A program made the translations under genes and the position numbers. The notes under the pieces were generated by a model that had not been told where the DNA came from, did no database searches, and was given only the letters and a program-made list of their open reading frames with translations. A DNA stretch of 64,000 nt from GCA-2401735 sp051252095 (GTDB taxonomy: Bacteria > Pseudomonadota > Gammaproteobacteria > Burkholderiales > Methylophilaceae), in contig JBPOFK010000001.1 in the NCBI GenBank assembly GCA_051252095.1, positions 248,001-312,000 of the forward strand, in the 5' to 3' direction. Shown here piece after piece: positions 33,005-40,878 of this stretch; the first letter of the stretch is position 1; the number at the start of each line of letters is the position of its first letter.

Positions 33005-34648
33005 TTATTCTGGTAGGTTGATACCATCACCTAGATAGTTAATTACAACTTCATTGCTGCTTTCTGTTTCACTTGAGTCTTCATCACCGCCAGCAGCTGT
33101 CGGCGCATCTTCGATACTTTGTATTTTAATGCTTGTCTGCGAAGCGGCTAGCTGACGTCCAAACAAACCTCTCTGCGCATCTGTTTTGGCATTAGACGTG
33201 TCATCATCCAAAGGATTGTTATTAGAAGGCGCTATTGGAGTAGTTTTAGAAGGAGTAGCTAATGCGATTGCTTTAGCACGTGCTGCGATCGCTTTGCTTT
33301 CTGCAGCAGCTTTATCCGCTTTAGCAGCAGATATCTTAGACGCAGATTTTTTCTCAGCATTCGCAACAAGGGTATTCGCTTTTTCCGTTACTTTAGCAAC
33401 GTTTTCCTTTTTGCTTAATGCTTTCTTTTCTTTGTTGGCTGCATTATCAGCAGCCTTCTTTGCTGCGGCTGCTTTTTTAGTGTTGGTTGGATCATTATTC
33501 GCGATTGCTGTTTTAGCTTCGGCATTTGCTTTGGCTTTTTCAGCTGCTTTTTCAGCATTAGTTGCTGCTTTTTCAGCATTCGCAATCATTTTTTCAGCCT
33601 TGGCTTTAGCGTTATTAACAGGTTTTTCAGCCAGTTCAACTTTTGCTTGTGCTGCAACCACTGCTTTTTCAGCCGTTTCAGCAATGGTGTTCATTGCCGA
33701 TAAGGTTATGATTGCGCTGTTTGTATACTTTATACTGGCAGCATCAATAGTGACGGTACCTTCTTCACCACCATTTGGTGCACTAACATCTAGTTTGCCG
33801 CCGACAATAATATGGTCGTTAACATTGTCACCAAGTAGATGAATTTCACCTTTTTCACCTGTCGATAATGTTTTTGCTTCAATAATGCCAGTGTTGTTGA
33901 TGACGGTTGTTGTGATTGCGTTTGCGGCACTTGCAGTAAAATAAACCATACCACCATCAGCTTTTATGGCACCGCCATTTTCGATGAGTGCATCTACAGC
34001 ACTTTTAGTCACTTGCACTTTAACGGGGCCGCCAAAATCTAGTGTCACTCTTGAACCAGCTGCAAATGAAACATTACCTTTGTTAGCAACAATTGTCCCT
34101 TCATTCTTGACCTTTGCGGCTATTAGCATAACGGCACCGCCGTCAAAAGCGGTGATATTTCCTTGGTTAATCACCGCATTGCTACTTTTGCCACTTACAG
34201 TGTAGTTGCCATTGATAAAGTTCTTGTTAGAAATGTTGAGTGTTGAGGCAATCAGTCCACCAACATTCACTTGCGCAGTAGGTGTGAACAAAATTCCATT
34301 TGGGTTGACTAGCGCAACATAGCCGTTTGCGTTGATCTTACCTTGGATAACTGAAACATCACTACCAAGCACACGGTTTAATGCGACTGAATAACTATTT
34401 GGTTGTACAAAGTTAACAGTGCTATCTGCACCAACATTAAATGTTTTCCAGTTAATTGCCATTAGGTCGGTATTTTGATTAATGGTCATTACATTGCCAG
34501 ATTGGCTGATCGCACCTGTACCTACAACGACTTTACCATTAGTAGGCAGCTCTGAACTTGCGGCAAATACTTGACCACCGAAAGCAAGAGAAGCTATTAA
34601 AGCAGAAGCTTTCAATTGATAAAAGTTGATAGTCTTAGAACGTTTCAT
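33005..34648 (-). CDS. TPS-domain exoprotein with TolA-like coiled-coil tail (short FHA type)
   Basis: Secreted partner of the adjacent TpsB. From ATG 34648 (GGA 7 bases upstream; ATG 34660 is an alternative start) it has 547 residues. Numbered from 34660, the signal peptide is about 1-33. The filamentous-hemagglutinin N-terminal TPS domain spans about 38-260 and carries NPNGILF (119-125) and beta-helix repeats. A short beta-helix extends to about 320. An unusual Ala/Lys/Glu-rich helical stretch follows (327-470, KAEKMIANAEKAATNAEKAA type heptads), then a Ser/Pro/Asn linker and an acidic tail (517-540). FHA adhesins are usually several times longer. No toxin domain is visible. Low-complexity codons create long antisense frames that are not genes. 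Confidence 0.85.
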   Translation of the reverse strand: MKRSKTINFYQLKASALIASLAFGGQVFAASSELPTNGKVVVGTGAISQSGNVMTINQNTDLMAINWKTFNVGADSTVNFVQPNSYSVALNRVLGSDVSVIQGKINANGYVALVNPNGILFTPTAQVNVGGLIASTLNISNKNFINGNYTVSGKSSNAVINQGNITAFDGGAVMLIAAKVKNEGTIVANKGNVSFAAGSRVTLDFGGPVKVQVTKSAVDALIENGGAIKADGGMVYFTASAANAITTTVINNTGIIEAKTLSTGEKGEIHLLGDNVNDHIIVGGKLDVSAPNGGEEGTVTIDAASIKYTNSAIITLSAMNTIAETAEKAVVAAQAKVELAEKPVNNAKAKAEKMIANAEKAATNAEKAAEKAKANAEAKTAIANNDPTNTKKAAAAKKAADNAANKEKKALSKKENVAKVTEKANTLVANAEKKSASKISAAKADKAAAESKAIAARAKAIALATPSKTTPIAPSNNNPLDDDTSNAKTDAQRGLFGRQLAASQTSIKIQSIEDAPTAAGGDEDSSETESSNEVVINYLGDGINLPE

Positions 34649-34851
34649 TGCATTTTCCATTGTATTTAAGTATTAATACAGGTAACTATTGCAAAAAGCG
34701 TACCGAACAGAGGGTTGATTTAACCTATTGAATTTATTGATGTTAATGATAAAGCAATAATGGAATGTTACATTTTTTGTTGATATTTCAACAACGGTGT
34801 TGAATATATGAGACGTAAATTCTGCACATTAAGCATATGCAGGTTAATCAC

Positions 34852-34928
34852 TGGTGCGCCCGGCGGGAGTCGAACCCACGACCTTTGGCTTCGGAAACCA
34901 ACACTCTATCCAACTGAGCTACGGGCGC
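34852..34928 (-). tRNA. tRNA-Arg (anticodon CCG)
   Basis: A 77-base tRNA including encoded CCA. The acceptor GCGCCCG pairs with CGGGCGC. The anticodon stem TTGGT/GCCAA encloses the loop TTCCGAA, giving anticodon CCG. The D-arm has AGCTCAGTTGGATAGAG and the T-arm GGTTCGACTCC. Its 3' end faces the two-partner secretion locus. Confidence 0.97.
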
Positions 34929-35034
34929 GTGTGGCGGATTATAACAAAGCCCTTGAAGATTGTCTGTTATACATGTTGGTGTAATACAGTTGCTGGTATA
35001 ATAATTCCATTCAAATCACTATAGGTTTTAAATC

Positions 35035-35532
35035 ATGAGTAACGACGCGCAAGCGACTTCAACCGTGACTTCCACGCAAAAAGCAATTGCCATTATTGGT
35101 GGTATTCTTGCACCGATTTTAGTGGTCTATTTGTTTACAAAAACCCCAGAATCGGCACCAGCCAAACCAGCTGTTAGAGAAGATGTTGTAGCAAATATTA
35201 AACCACTAGCAGAAGTAGAGCTTGCCTCCGAAGATGCTGGGCCTGCTGCTCCTAGAACTGGGGAGCAGATTACGAATCAAGCGTGTGCTGCATGCCACGG
35301 ATCTGGCATGATGAATTCGCCAAAAATTGGTGATGCTGATGCTTGGAGTGGGCGTATTGCGCAAGGTTATGAGACGCTAACTAAGCACGCCATTGAAGGT
35401 ATTCGTACTATGCCAGCACGTGGTGGTAACCCAGACTTAACAGATGTTGAGATTGCAAAAGCTGTTGCTTATATGGCGAATCAGGCAGGGGCTGACTTTA
35501 CACCGCCGGAAGATCCTGCACCATCAGAGTAA
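35035..35532 (+). CDS. Membrane-anchored class I cytochrome c (c5-like)
   Basis: A 165-residue monoheme cytochrome. One N-terminal membrane helix (about 17-35) is followed by an Ala/Pro-rich linker and a heme domain with CAACH (84-88). IRTMPARGGNPDLTDVEIAKAVAYMANQAG provides the Met ligand, as in cytochrome c5. It is presumably periplasm-facing and a candidate electron donor to the caa3 oxidase. The start has no strong Shine-Dalgarno. It is followed by apaH 25 bases on. Confidence 0.88.
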   Translation: MSNDAQATSTVTSTQKAIAIIGGILAPILVVYLFTKTPESAPAKPAVREDVVANIKPLAEVELASEDAGPAAPRTGEQITNQACAACHGSGMMNSPKIGDADAWSGRIAQGYETLTKHAIEGIRTMPARGGNPDLTDVEIAKAVAYMANQAGADFTPPEDPAPSE

Positions 35533-35557
35533 AGATTCTTTTTGAGTCACGCTGCTA

Positions 35558-36391
35558 ATGGCGACATATGCAATCGGTGATATTCAGGGATGTTTTCACG
35601 CATTCCAAAAGCTACTGCAAAACATCGACTTTAATCCTAAATTCGACACTTTATGGTTGGCTGGAGACATCATCAATCGTGGCGCTGAGTCGCTAGCTGT
35701 TTTAAGATGGTGCTATCAACACAGCGATAGCATTCAGATGGTCCTAGGCAATCACGACTTGCATACGATTGCTGTAGCGCATGGTATTCGTAAGCCAAAT
35801 CGCAGAGATACGGTACAGTCCATCTTTGAAGCACCTGATGCTGATATATTATTGACTTGGTTGCGCCACCAACCTTTGATGGTTTCAAATGAAAATTATG
35901 CGATGGTACATGCAGGTTTGCTGCCGCAATGGCAAGTGGATGAAGCGCTTGCTTATGCAAAAGAAGTTGAACATGCGCTTCAACACAAGACTTATATCAA
36001 CTTTCTCTCAAATATGTATGGAAATACACCCAACTTGTGGCAGGATAATCTTGCTGGTTATGAGCGGCTGCGTGTGATAGTCAATGCAATGACACGCATG
36101 CGGGTATGTACACCAGAGGGGGCACTGGACTTTACGTTTAAAGGTGAATTAAAGGATGTGCCAAATGGACTTGTGCCATGGTTTGATTTGCCCAATCGAG
36201 CCTCTAAGAACCAGACAATTATTTTTGGGCATTGGTCAGCATTAGGCCTGCAACAAAGCGAAAATATTGCTGCTTTAGATACGGGTTGCTTGTGGGGTGG
36301 AAAACTGACGGCAATGTGTTTAGAAACAAGAGCAATTACACAGGTTTCTTCTGATCGGCGAGATAAGGTCTTAAAGACACATAGCAGCTAG
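35558..36391 (+). CDS. apaH: Diadenosine tetraphosphatase ApaH
   Basis: Symmetrical bis(5'-nucleosyl)-tetraphosphatase hydrolysing Ap4A to two ADP, also able to remove Np4-type RNA caps. Metallophosphatase motifs are in order: YAIGDIQGC (4-12), LAGDIINRG (34-42), LGNHDLH (62-68), and later HAGL and FGHWSALG. The 277-residue length is typical. Its stop overlaps the stop of the convergent PlsC-like gene by 4 bases. Confidence 0.96.
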   Translation: MATYAIGDIQGCFHAFQKLLQNIDFNPKFDTLWLAGDIINRGAESLAVLRWCYQHSDSIQMVLGNHDLHTIAVAHGIRKPNRRDTVQSIFEAPDADILLTWLRHQPLMVSNENYAMVHAGLLPQWQVDEALAYAKEVEHALQHKTYINFLSNMYGNTPNLWQDNLAGYERLRVIVNAMTRMRVCTPEGALDFTFKGELKDVPNGLVPWFDLPNRASKNQTIIFGHWSALGLQQSENIAALDTGCLWGGKLTAMCLETRAITQVSSDRRDKVLKTHSS

Positions 36392-37137
36392 AAACCTAAT
36401 GCTGCTGCAATTGCGCTATGGGCTTTTTGCGTAATTTCTTGCCTATTGCCTACTTGACTATTTATTGGTGGCAGAAAATGTAGCTCTACAATGGGTTGCT
36501 TGGTTCTGAGTGCACACATCATGGATTCTGCCATTGTTGTTTCGTTTGCGTAAGCTAGCTTTGGGTTGGGGCTACCATCGGGTTTGGGGTAGCGAATTGC
36601 TAATGGCTTGATGGCTGCATTGGCATTAATTGCCGCTTGCACAAGGCTACTCTTAAAATGGCCTAAAATTGTACCGTCAGTTGTTGTGCCTTCAGGGAAG
36701 AATGCTACGTTGTTGTTTTTTAGTAAGCTTTCCGCTGTTTTATCGACGATACGTGCAGTATCTTTTCGGTTAGCACGATTGATAAAAATTGTGCCCGATT
36801 TTCTTGCAAGATAGCCAAACACAGGCCACGTATTAATATCTGATTTCGCTATAAATCTGACAGGAATCACGCTATTGAGTGCATAAATGTCAATCCATGA
36901 AACGTGGTTAGCGAGAATCATCCCACTTGCTTCCGTCAGTGTGGGTGCTTGCCCATGTATAACGACACTAATATTGAAGCGCCACAGAACACCTCTGCTC
37001 CACCATCGGATCAACTTCTCTCTAGTTGCTTGTTCGCAAAAAACCCAAACAGTAGCAAGAATAATAATGCCTACTGCTATATGTAGTATAAGCAAAAAGA
37101 TACGGTATAAAATTGTCAGGAAAGGCGTTTTTTGCAA
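36388..37137 (-). CDS. Lysophospholipid acyltransferase, PlsC/OlsA type
   Basis: Membrane-associated 1-acyl-glycerol-3-phosphate acyltransferase family protein of 249 residues. An N-terminal hydrophobic anchor (about 8-32) is followed by the catalytic NHVSWID motif (His78, Asp83) and FPEGTTTDG (glycerol-phosphate binding, about 147-155). It starts 3 bases after the OlsB-like gene ends, an operon in which this protein would be the second (O-acyl) transferase of ornithine-lipid synthesis. A role in ordinary phosphatidic acid synthesis is the alternative. Confidence 0.88.
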   Translation of the reverse strand: MQKTPFLTILYRIFLLILHIAVGIIILATVWVFCEQATREKLIRWWSRGVLWRFNISVVIHGQAPTLTEASGMILANHVSWIDIYALNSVIPVRFIAKSDINTWPVFGYLARKSGTIFINRANRKDTARIVDKTAESLLKNNNVAFFPEGTTTDGTILGHFKSSLVQAAINANAAIKPLAIRYPKPDGSPNPKLAYANETTMAESMMCALRTKQPIVELHFLPPINSQVGNRQEITQKAHSAIAAALGF

Positions 37138-37140
37138 ATG

Positions 37141-37896
37141 TTATCTTAAGAAATGAGCTGCGTATCTTTTATTCATATTAGAAAGAGATAACATTACCAG
37201 CATATCTGCTGTATTGAAATAGCTATCCCATGCAGGCTCACCACAAATTTGCGCACCCAGTCTTAAATAACCTTTAATTAGTGGGGGACAATCAACGTTC
37301 ATTTGCGTATTCAGTAATTCAATGGGCAGATGGACATGCGGGAAAACACGGTATTCCGATGGGGCCATGTGTTTTTCTTTAAGCTGTGTATATAAAGAAG
37401 CTGCGGCATGACCGCCATCATTCATTGGCACACTCGCACAACCAATCATATGTTCATACCCATGCATCTTCATATACTGAGCCAAGCCTGCCCAAAGCAG
37501 CGTAATTACGCCACCACTTCTGTAATTTTGATGGACACAAGCACGACCAATTTCAACCGCATTTCCCAATAAGTGGCTAATTCTACTTAAATCAAACTCA
37601 CCAGAAGAATAGTAACTGCCTGCCTCATTAGCCTGCTTTGGACCTAATATTCGATAAGTACCAATGACTTGTTGAGTGTTGGTATCACGGACAAGTAGAT
37701 GATCACAGTAGGCATCAAAGCCATCAACATCTAAACCATTATGACCAGAAACCTGCGCACCCATTTCTTCAGCAAATACTTTGTATCGTAACCGTTGTGC
37801 TTCTGCGATTTCATTTTTATTGCGTGCAATCGACAAGTGTAAGCTAGGTTTGGAAAGGGATAGTTTTTCTTTGACTAAGGCTTGTTTTAATATCAT
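37141..37896 (-). CDS. olsB: OlsB-like N-acyltransferase (ornithine-lipid synthesis candidate)
   Basis: GNAT-like N-acyltransferase resembling L-ornithine N(alpha)-acyltransferase OlsB, which makes lyso-ornithine lipid. Recognisable are EAQRLRYKVFAEEMGA (about 30-45), VDGFDAYCDHLLVRD, and VEIGRACVHQNYRSGGVITLLWAGLAQYM with the typical acyl-ACP-site arrangement, then IGCASVPM. About 251 residues. ATG 37896 is preferred, having AGAGAG about 8 bases upstream; ATG 37902 is two codons further up and sits inside a hairpin. The PlsC-like gene follows after 3 bases, supporting an olsBA operon. The substrate is inferred. Confidence 0.8.
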   Translation of the reverse strand: MILKQALVKEKLSLSKPSLHLSIARNKNEIAEAQRLRYKVFAEEMGAQVSGHNGLDVDGFDAYCDHLLVRDTNTQQVIGTYRILGPKQANEAGSYYSSGEFDLSRISHLLGNAVEIGRACVHQNYRSGGVITLLWAGLAQYMKMHGYEHMIGCASVPMNDGGHAAASLYTQLKEKHMAPSEYRVFPHVHLPIELLNTQMNVDCPPLIKGYLRLGAQICGEPAWDSYFNTADMLVMLSLSNMNKRYAAHFLR

Positions 37897-37899
37897 AAG

Positions 37900-37924
37900 C
37901 ATCTCTCTGTTTGATAGAGAGATG
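37900..37924 (-). promoter_or_regulatory. Hairpin sequestering the Shine-Dalgarno of the OlsB-like gene
   Basis: In the mRNA, CATCTCTCT pairs perfectly with AGAGAGATG (9 bp, 7-base loop). The 3' arm contains the AGAGAG ribosome binding site and the upstream ATG. Folding would block initiation at both possible starts, so translational control is plausible. Confidence 0.55.
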
Positions 37925-37984
37925 GTATGAGGTTTAGATGAAAGTTAGATTAACAATAGATGACGGTTTTATGAAAGGTGCGTT

Positions 37985-38437
37985 TTAATGGGTAACACGC
38001 GAAGTGTCACCATCTTCGACAATACGGACTCTTTCGCCAGGATTAAATGCTTCATCCGCTTCTTGTACAATGGCAATGAGGCCACCACCATCTACTTTCA
38101 CGGTAATCTCTAGAGCATCTTTACGGGTCACAACCTCTTCAGTCGCAGCGCCTGCTAAACCACCAGCGACAGCACCTATCACGGCGCCCAGTGCGCTGCC
38201 TCGGCCACTACCGATAGAACCACCTGCAATGCCGCCTATAGCGCCACCAGCGACGGTACCAACAGGTGATTTAGTACCTTCTAGTTTCACGGTACGGACA
38301 CTCTCCACAACGCCCGTTTTAACTGTGTGTGCTTTACGCGCTTCATCTCGTTTGTAAACACTTCCAGAATTGGAGCTGGCACAAGCGGCTACCAAAATTG
38401 ATAGTATGCTAATTAGGATTAATTTAGAGAGTCTCAT
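37985..38437 (-). CDS. Glycine-zipper 2TM lipoprotein (SlyB-like)
   Basis: Outer-membrane lipoprotein of about 150 residues with a signal and lipobox (SILVAAC, Cys near 19). The central glycine-zipper region (GTVAGGAIGGIAGGSIGSGRGSALGAVIGAVAGGLAGAA) forms a helical hairpin, followed by a small beta domain (DALEITVKVDGGGLIAIVQEADEAFNPGERVRIV) like SlyB/Rickettsia 17-kDa antigen proteins. It may help keep outer-membrane integrity. Standalone between the olsB and PfkB genes. Confidence 0.88.
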   Translation of the reverse strand: MRLSKLILISILSILVAACASSNSGSVYKRDEARKAHTVKTGVVESVRTVKLEGTKSPVGTVAGGAIGGIAGGSIGSGRGSALGAVIGAVAGGLAGAATEEVVTRKDALEITVKVDGGGLIAIVQEADEAFNPGERVRIVEDGDTSRVTH

Positions 38438-38487
38438 TATTTTCCCATTTCAAAAAAGTTATCACACATCCGTTAATTTAGTTGCGC

Positions 38488-39426
38488 TTATTCAGCAACT
38501 TCTTTAATGAGTGCTTGGCTATAAATATTTTCAATCTCTTCGCGGCTTGGGTGATGGTTTTGACCACCTCTGCTTGCGATTTTAATTGCGCCCATGGTTG
38601 CAGCTAATCTACCGCAGGTTACCCAGTCCCATTTTCTAACAATGCCATACAATAAGCCAGCACGATATGCATCACCACACCCTGTTGGATCAACTATTGC
38701 TGATGGCTTAACGCTTGGAATCTCATATAGTTGACCATCAGCGTAAATATTAGAACCCTCAGCACCTAATGTCACAATTAAGGCCTCAACTCTTTCCGCT
38801 AGTTGAGCAAGGGTTAAACCTGTTTTATCTTGGAGTACTTGCGCCTCATAATCGTTCACTGCTAAATAGCTAGCCATTTCGATAAAGTGCATAAGCTCTT
38901 CGCCGTTAAACATTGGTAAGCCTTGGCCAGGATCAAACATAAACGGAATATTGGCTTCATGACATTCCTTTGCATGTTGAAACATACCATCTCTGCCATC
39001 TGGAGCAATAATAGCGAGCGCAATATCTTTACAGTCATTTACACTGTTTAGATGTGATGCTTGCATCGCTCCTGGGTGGAATGCGGTGATTTGATTATCG
39101 TCTAAATCGGTTGTGATAAACGCTTGTGCAGTAAAGCTATCGGGTATGGTTTTAACATGCGGACTAGTTAGATTATGCTTTTCTAGCCATGTTTGGTAGT
39201 TTGCAAAATCCTCTCCAACGGTTGCCATAATCAGTGGCTCGCCTTCTAGGAGTTGAAGGTTATACGCAATATTGCCTGCTGTGCCACCAAATTCCTTGCG
39301 CATTTCTGGAACAAAAAAAGCAACACTGAGTTTATGAATTTGATCTGGAAGAATATGGTTTTTAAATTGATCCTGAAACACCATGATGGTGTCAAAAGCG
39401 AGCGAGCCGCAAATGAGTGTTTGCAT
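38488..39426 (-). CDS. PfkB/ribokinase-family sugar or nucleoside kinase
   Basis: A soluble ATP-dependent kinase of 312 residues. The N-terminal half has the PfkB signature 1 region (EFGGTAGNIAYNLQLLEGEPLIMATVGEDFANY) and the C-terminal half the signature 2 (DPTGCGDAYRAGLLYG), with catalytic Asp in the GCGDAYRAG loop. The overall sequence resembles adenosine-kinase-like members often found in betaproteobacteria; the actual substrate is not deducible. Single gene flanked by short gaps. Confidence 0.88.
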   Translation of the reverse strand: MQTLICGSLAFDTIMVFQDQFKNHILPDQIHKLSVAFFVPEMRKEFGGTAGNIAYNLQLLEGEPLIMATVGEDFANYQTWLEKHNLTSPHVKTIPDSFTAQAFITTDLDDNQITAFHPGAMQASHLNSVNDCKDIALAIIAPDGRDGMFQHAKECHEANIPFMFDPGQGLPMFNGEELMHFIEMASYLAVNDYEAQVLQDKTGLTLAQLAERVEALIVTLGAEGSNIYADGQLYEIPSVKPSAIVDPTGCGDAYRAGLLYGIVRKWDWVTCGRLAATMGAIKIASRGGQNHHPSREEIENIYSQALIKEVAE

Positions 39427-39520
39427 AAAAATGATACCGTTTGACTATTAATGTGACATTATCTTTTAGCAAGACGATGTAATGCAAGTTAAAGCGATAA
39501 AAATAAGGTGTTATGTGGGA

Positions 39521-40084
39521 TTATTGTTTAATAGCACCATCTATTAGCAATTTTGCTGCTTTTTTGGCGTATTTGATTGCACCAGAACCACGTTTCATTT
39601 GTTCCGCTTGAACGGCGCCTTCAAAAAGCAGTGATAGCTGTAATGCCAATCCATCCGCATCTTTGATTTTTGCTTCGTTGGCAAGTTTGCTGATGTATTG
39701 CCTAAACTCGCGAGATTGCTTTGAAGATAATTGATGTATCGGGTTTTCTTCATTTGGAAACTCAGCAGAGGCTTTTATAAAGCCCATGCCTAGAAAACTA
39801 GGTGAAGTGACCCACTCTTCAATAAAATCGAATAACTGTTTAATCTTATCGGCTGGTGCTTTACTATTATTTGTAAGTTTGTTATCCAGCCAGCTTTGAA
39901 AGTCTTGCTGACTTTTGTTCAGCACCTCCAGAATCAGCCCCTCTTTCGTATGAAAGTACTTATAAAGTGTCATCTTTGTCGTACCGGCGACTGCAACAAT
40001 AGTATCTACACCCGTCGAGTTAATGCCCCGAGTTTGGAATAAATCGGTGGCTGTATCTAAGATTTTGTCTCTAAGCGTACTCAT
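39521..40084 (-). CDS. TetR-family transcriptional regulator
   Basis: A 187-residue repressor-type regulator. The N-terminal helix-turn-helix domain is RDKILDTATDLFQTRGINSTGVDTIVAVAGTTKMTLYKYFHTKEGLI (about 4-50), with a ligand-binding C-terminal domain. It is divergent from an SRPBCC lipoprotein gene; the 190-base region between them contains a 21-bp inverted repeat overlapping a -10 hexamer, so it probably controls the neighbour and perhaps itself. The ligand is unknown. Confidence 0.9.
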   Translation of the reverse strand: MSTLRDKILDTATDLFQTRGINSTGVDTIVAVAGTTKMTLYKYFHTKEGLILEVLNKSQQDFQSWLDNKLTNNSKAPADKIKQLFDFIEEWVTSPSFLGMGFIKASAEFPNEENPIHQLSSKQSREFRQYISKLANEAKIKDADGLALQLSLLFEGAVQAEQMKRGSGAIKYAKKAAKLLIDGAIKQ

Positions 40085-40234
40085 AAAGCCGAGTATATCA
40101 TGAGATTAATAATTGGAAACGTTGTTTTGTATACTGAGTTGTACTATTAGATATAGGCATTGTGATATTTTCCCGATGCAATATGGTTAAAACTATTATT
40201 TACAAGGCGTGAAATATTTCATAAAATATACAGA

Positions 40235-40255
40235 ACGGTATAGTATATTAACCGT
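40235..40255. promoter_or_regulatory. Candidate TetR operator over the promoter of the SRPBCC lipoprotein gene
   Basis: ACGGT (40235-40239) and ACCGT (40251-40255) form an inverted repeat with an 11-base AT-rich centre. A -10-like TATAGT (40239-40244) lies within. The position, 20 bases before the lipoprotein start and between it and a divergent TetR gene, fits a repressor site. Confidence 0.5.
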
Positions 40256-40275
40256 CAACTATGAAGGAGAAATAC

Positions 40276-40815
40276 ATGAAAAAGTTACTAGCAGTACTGA
40301 TGGCTACAGGAACTGTTTCCTTAACCGCATGTGTCACAGGCGGAGGAGCTAGCGTGAGTAGCGCGCCGAGTTTGCACACAGAAGAAAAAGTGATGATTAA
40401 CGCGCCAGCTGATAAAGTGTGGGCAAAAATTAATAATTTTGGTGATTTAGGTGCTTGGCATCCAGCAGTAGCTAAAACAGAGATTATTGAAGGCACAAAT
40501 AATCAAGTGGGTGCAGTAAGACTATTAACACTACAAGATGGCGGGAAAATTACTGAAAAGTTAACTGCTTATGATGATGCGGCTTACACATATTCATATA
40601 CGATAACAGAAGGTGTATTGCCAGTTAGCGGTTATGCTTCAACTATTCAAGTGATTCCATCTGGACCAGGTTCTGAGGTTGTATGGGCGGGTAACTTCAA
40701 ACGAAAAGATCGGTCTGCAAATGCGACAAAAGGTCAGGATGACGAAGCGGCAACAACGACAATCAGTGCAGTTTATCGCGGTGGGCTAGATAATCTGAAA
40801 AAAATAACTGAATAA
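40276..40815 (+). CDS. Lipoprotein with an SRPBCC (START/Bet v1-like) domain
   Basis: An envelope lipoprotein of about 179 residues. Signal and lipobox (VSLTAC, Cys about 19) are followed by a Gly/Ser linker and a polyketide-cyclase/SRPBCC-like domain (EEKVMINAPADKVWAKINNFGDLGAWHPAVAKTEII; AVRLLTLQDGGKITEKLTAYDDAAYTYSYTI), a fold that binds hydrophobic ligands. Start 40276 is supported by AAGGAG at 40263-40268. It is divergent from a TetR regulator that may respond to the same kind of ligand. Function is unknown. Confidence 0.82.
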   Translation: MKKLLAVLMATGTVSLTACVTGGGASVSSAPSLHTEEKVMINAPADKVWAKINNFGDLGAWHPAVAKTEIIEGTNNQVGAVRLLTLQDGGKITEKLTAYDDAAYTYSYTITEGVLPVSGYASTIQVIPSGPGSEVVWAGNFKRKDRSANATKGQDDEAATTTISAVYRGGLDNLKKITE

Positions 40816-40835
40816 ACGCATCATCTATATATATT

Positions 40836-40865
40836 AAAGCTAGCCTATGATTGGCTAGCTTTTTA
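40836..40865 (+). terminator. Terminator of the SRPBCC lipoprotein gene
   Basis: AAAGCTAGCC (40836-40845) pairs perfectly with GGCTAGCTTT (40853-40862) around a 7-base loop, then TTT. It lies 20 bases after the stop and just before the convergent gene's stop at 40879. Confidence 0.9.
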
Positions 40866-40878
40866 CGTTTTTATCAAG

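Noticed and set aside
33186..33842. Long plus-strand open frame (218 codons) opposite the exoprotein gene
   Set aside because: It is the reverse complement of an Ala/Lys/Glu-rich coding stretch, which leaves the antisense frame free of stops; the product is a low-complexity Ala/Leu string with no start signal.
31216..34928. Integrated island with attachment repeats at tRNA-Arg
   Set aside because: No second copy of the tRNA 3' end and no integrase were seen; kept only as a low-interest synteny question.
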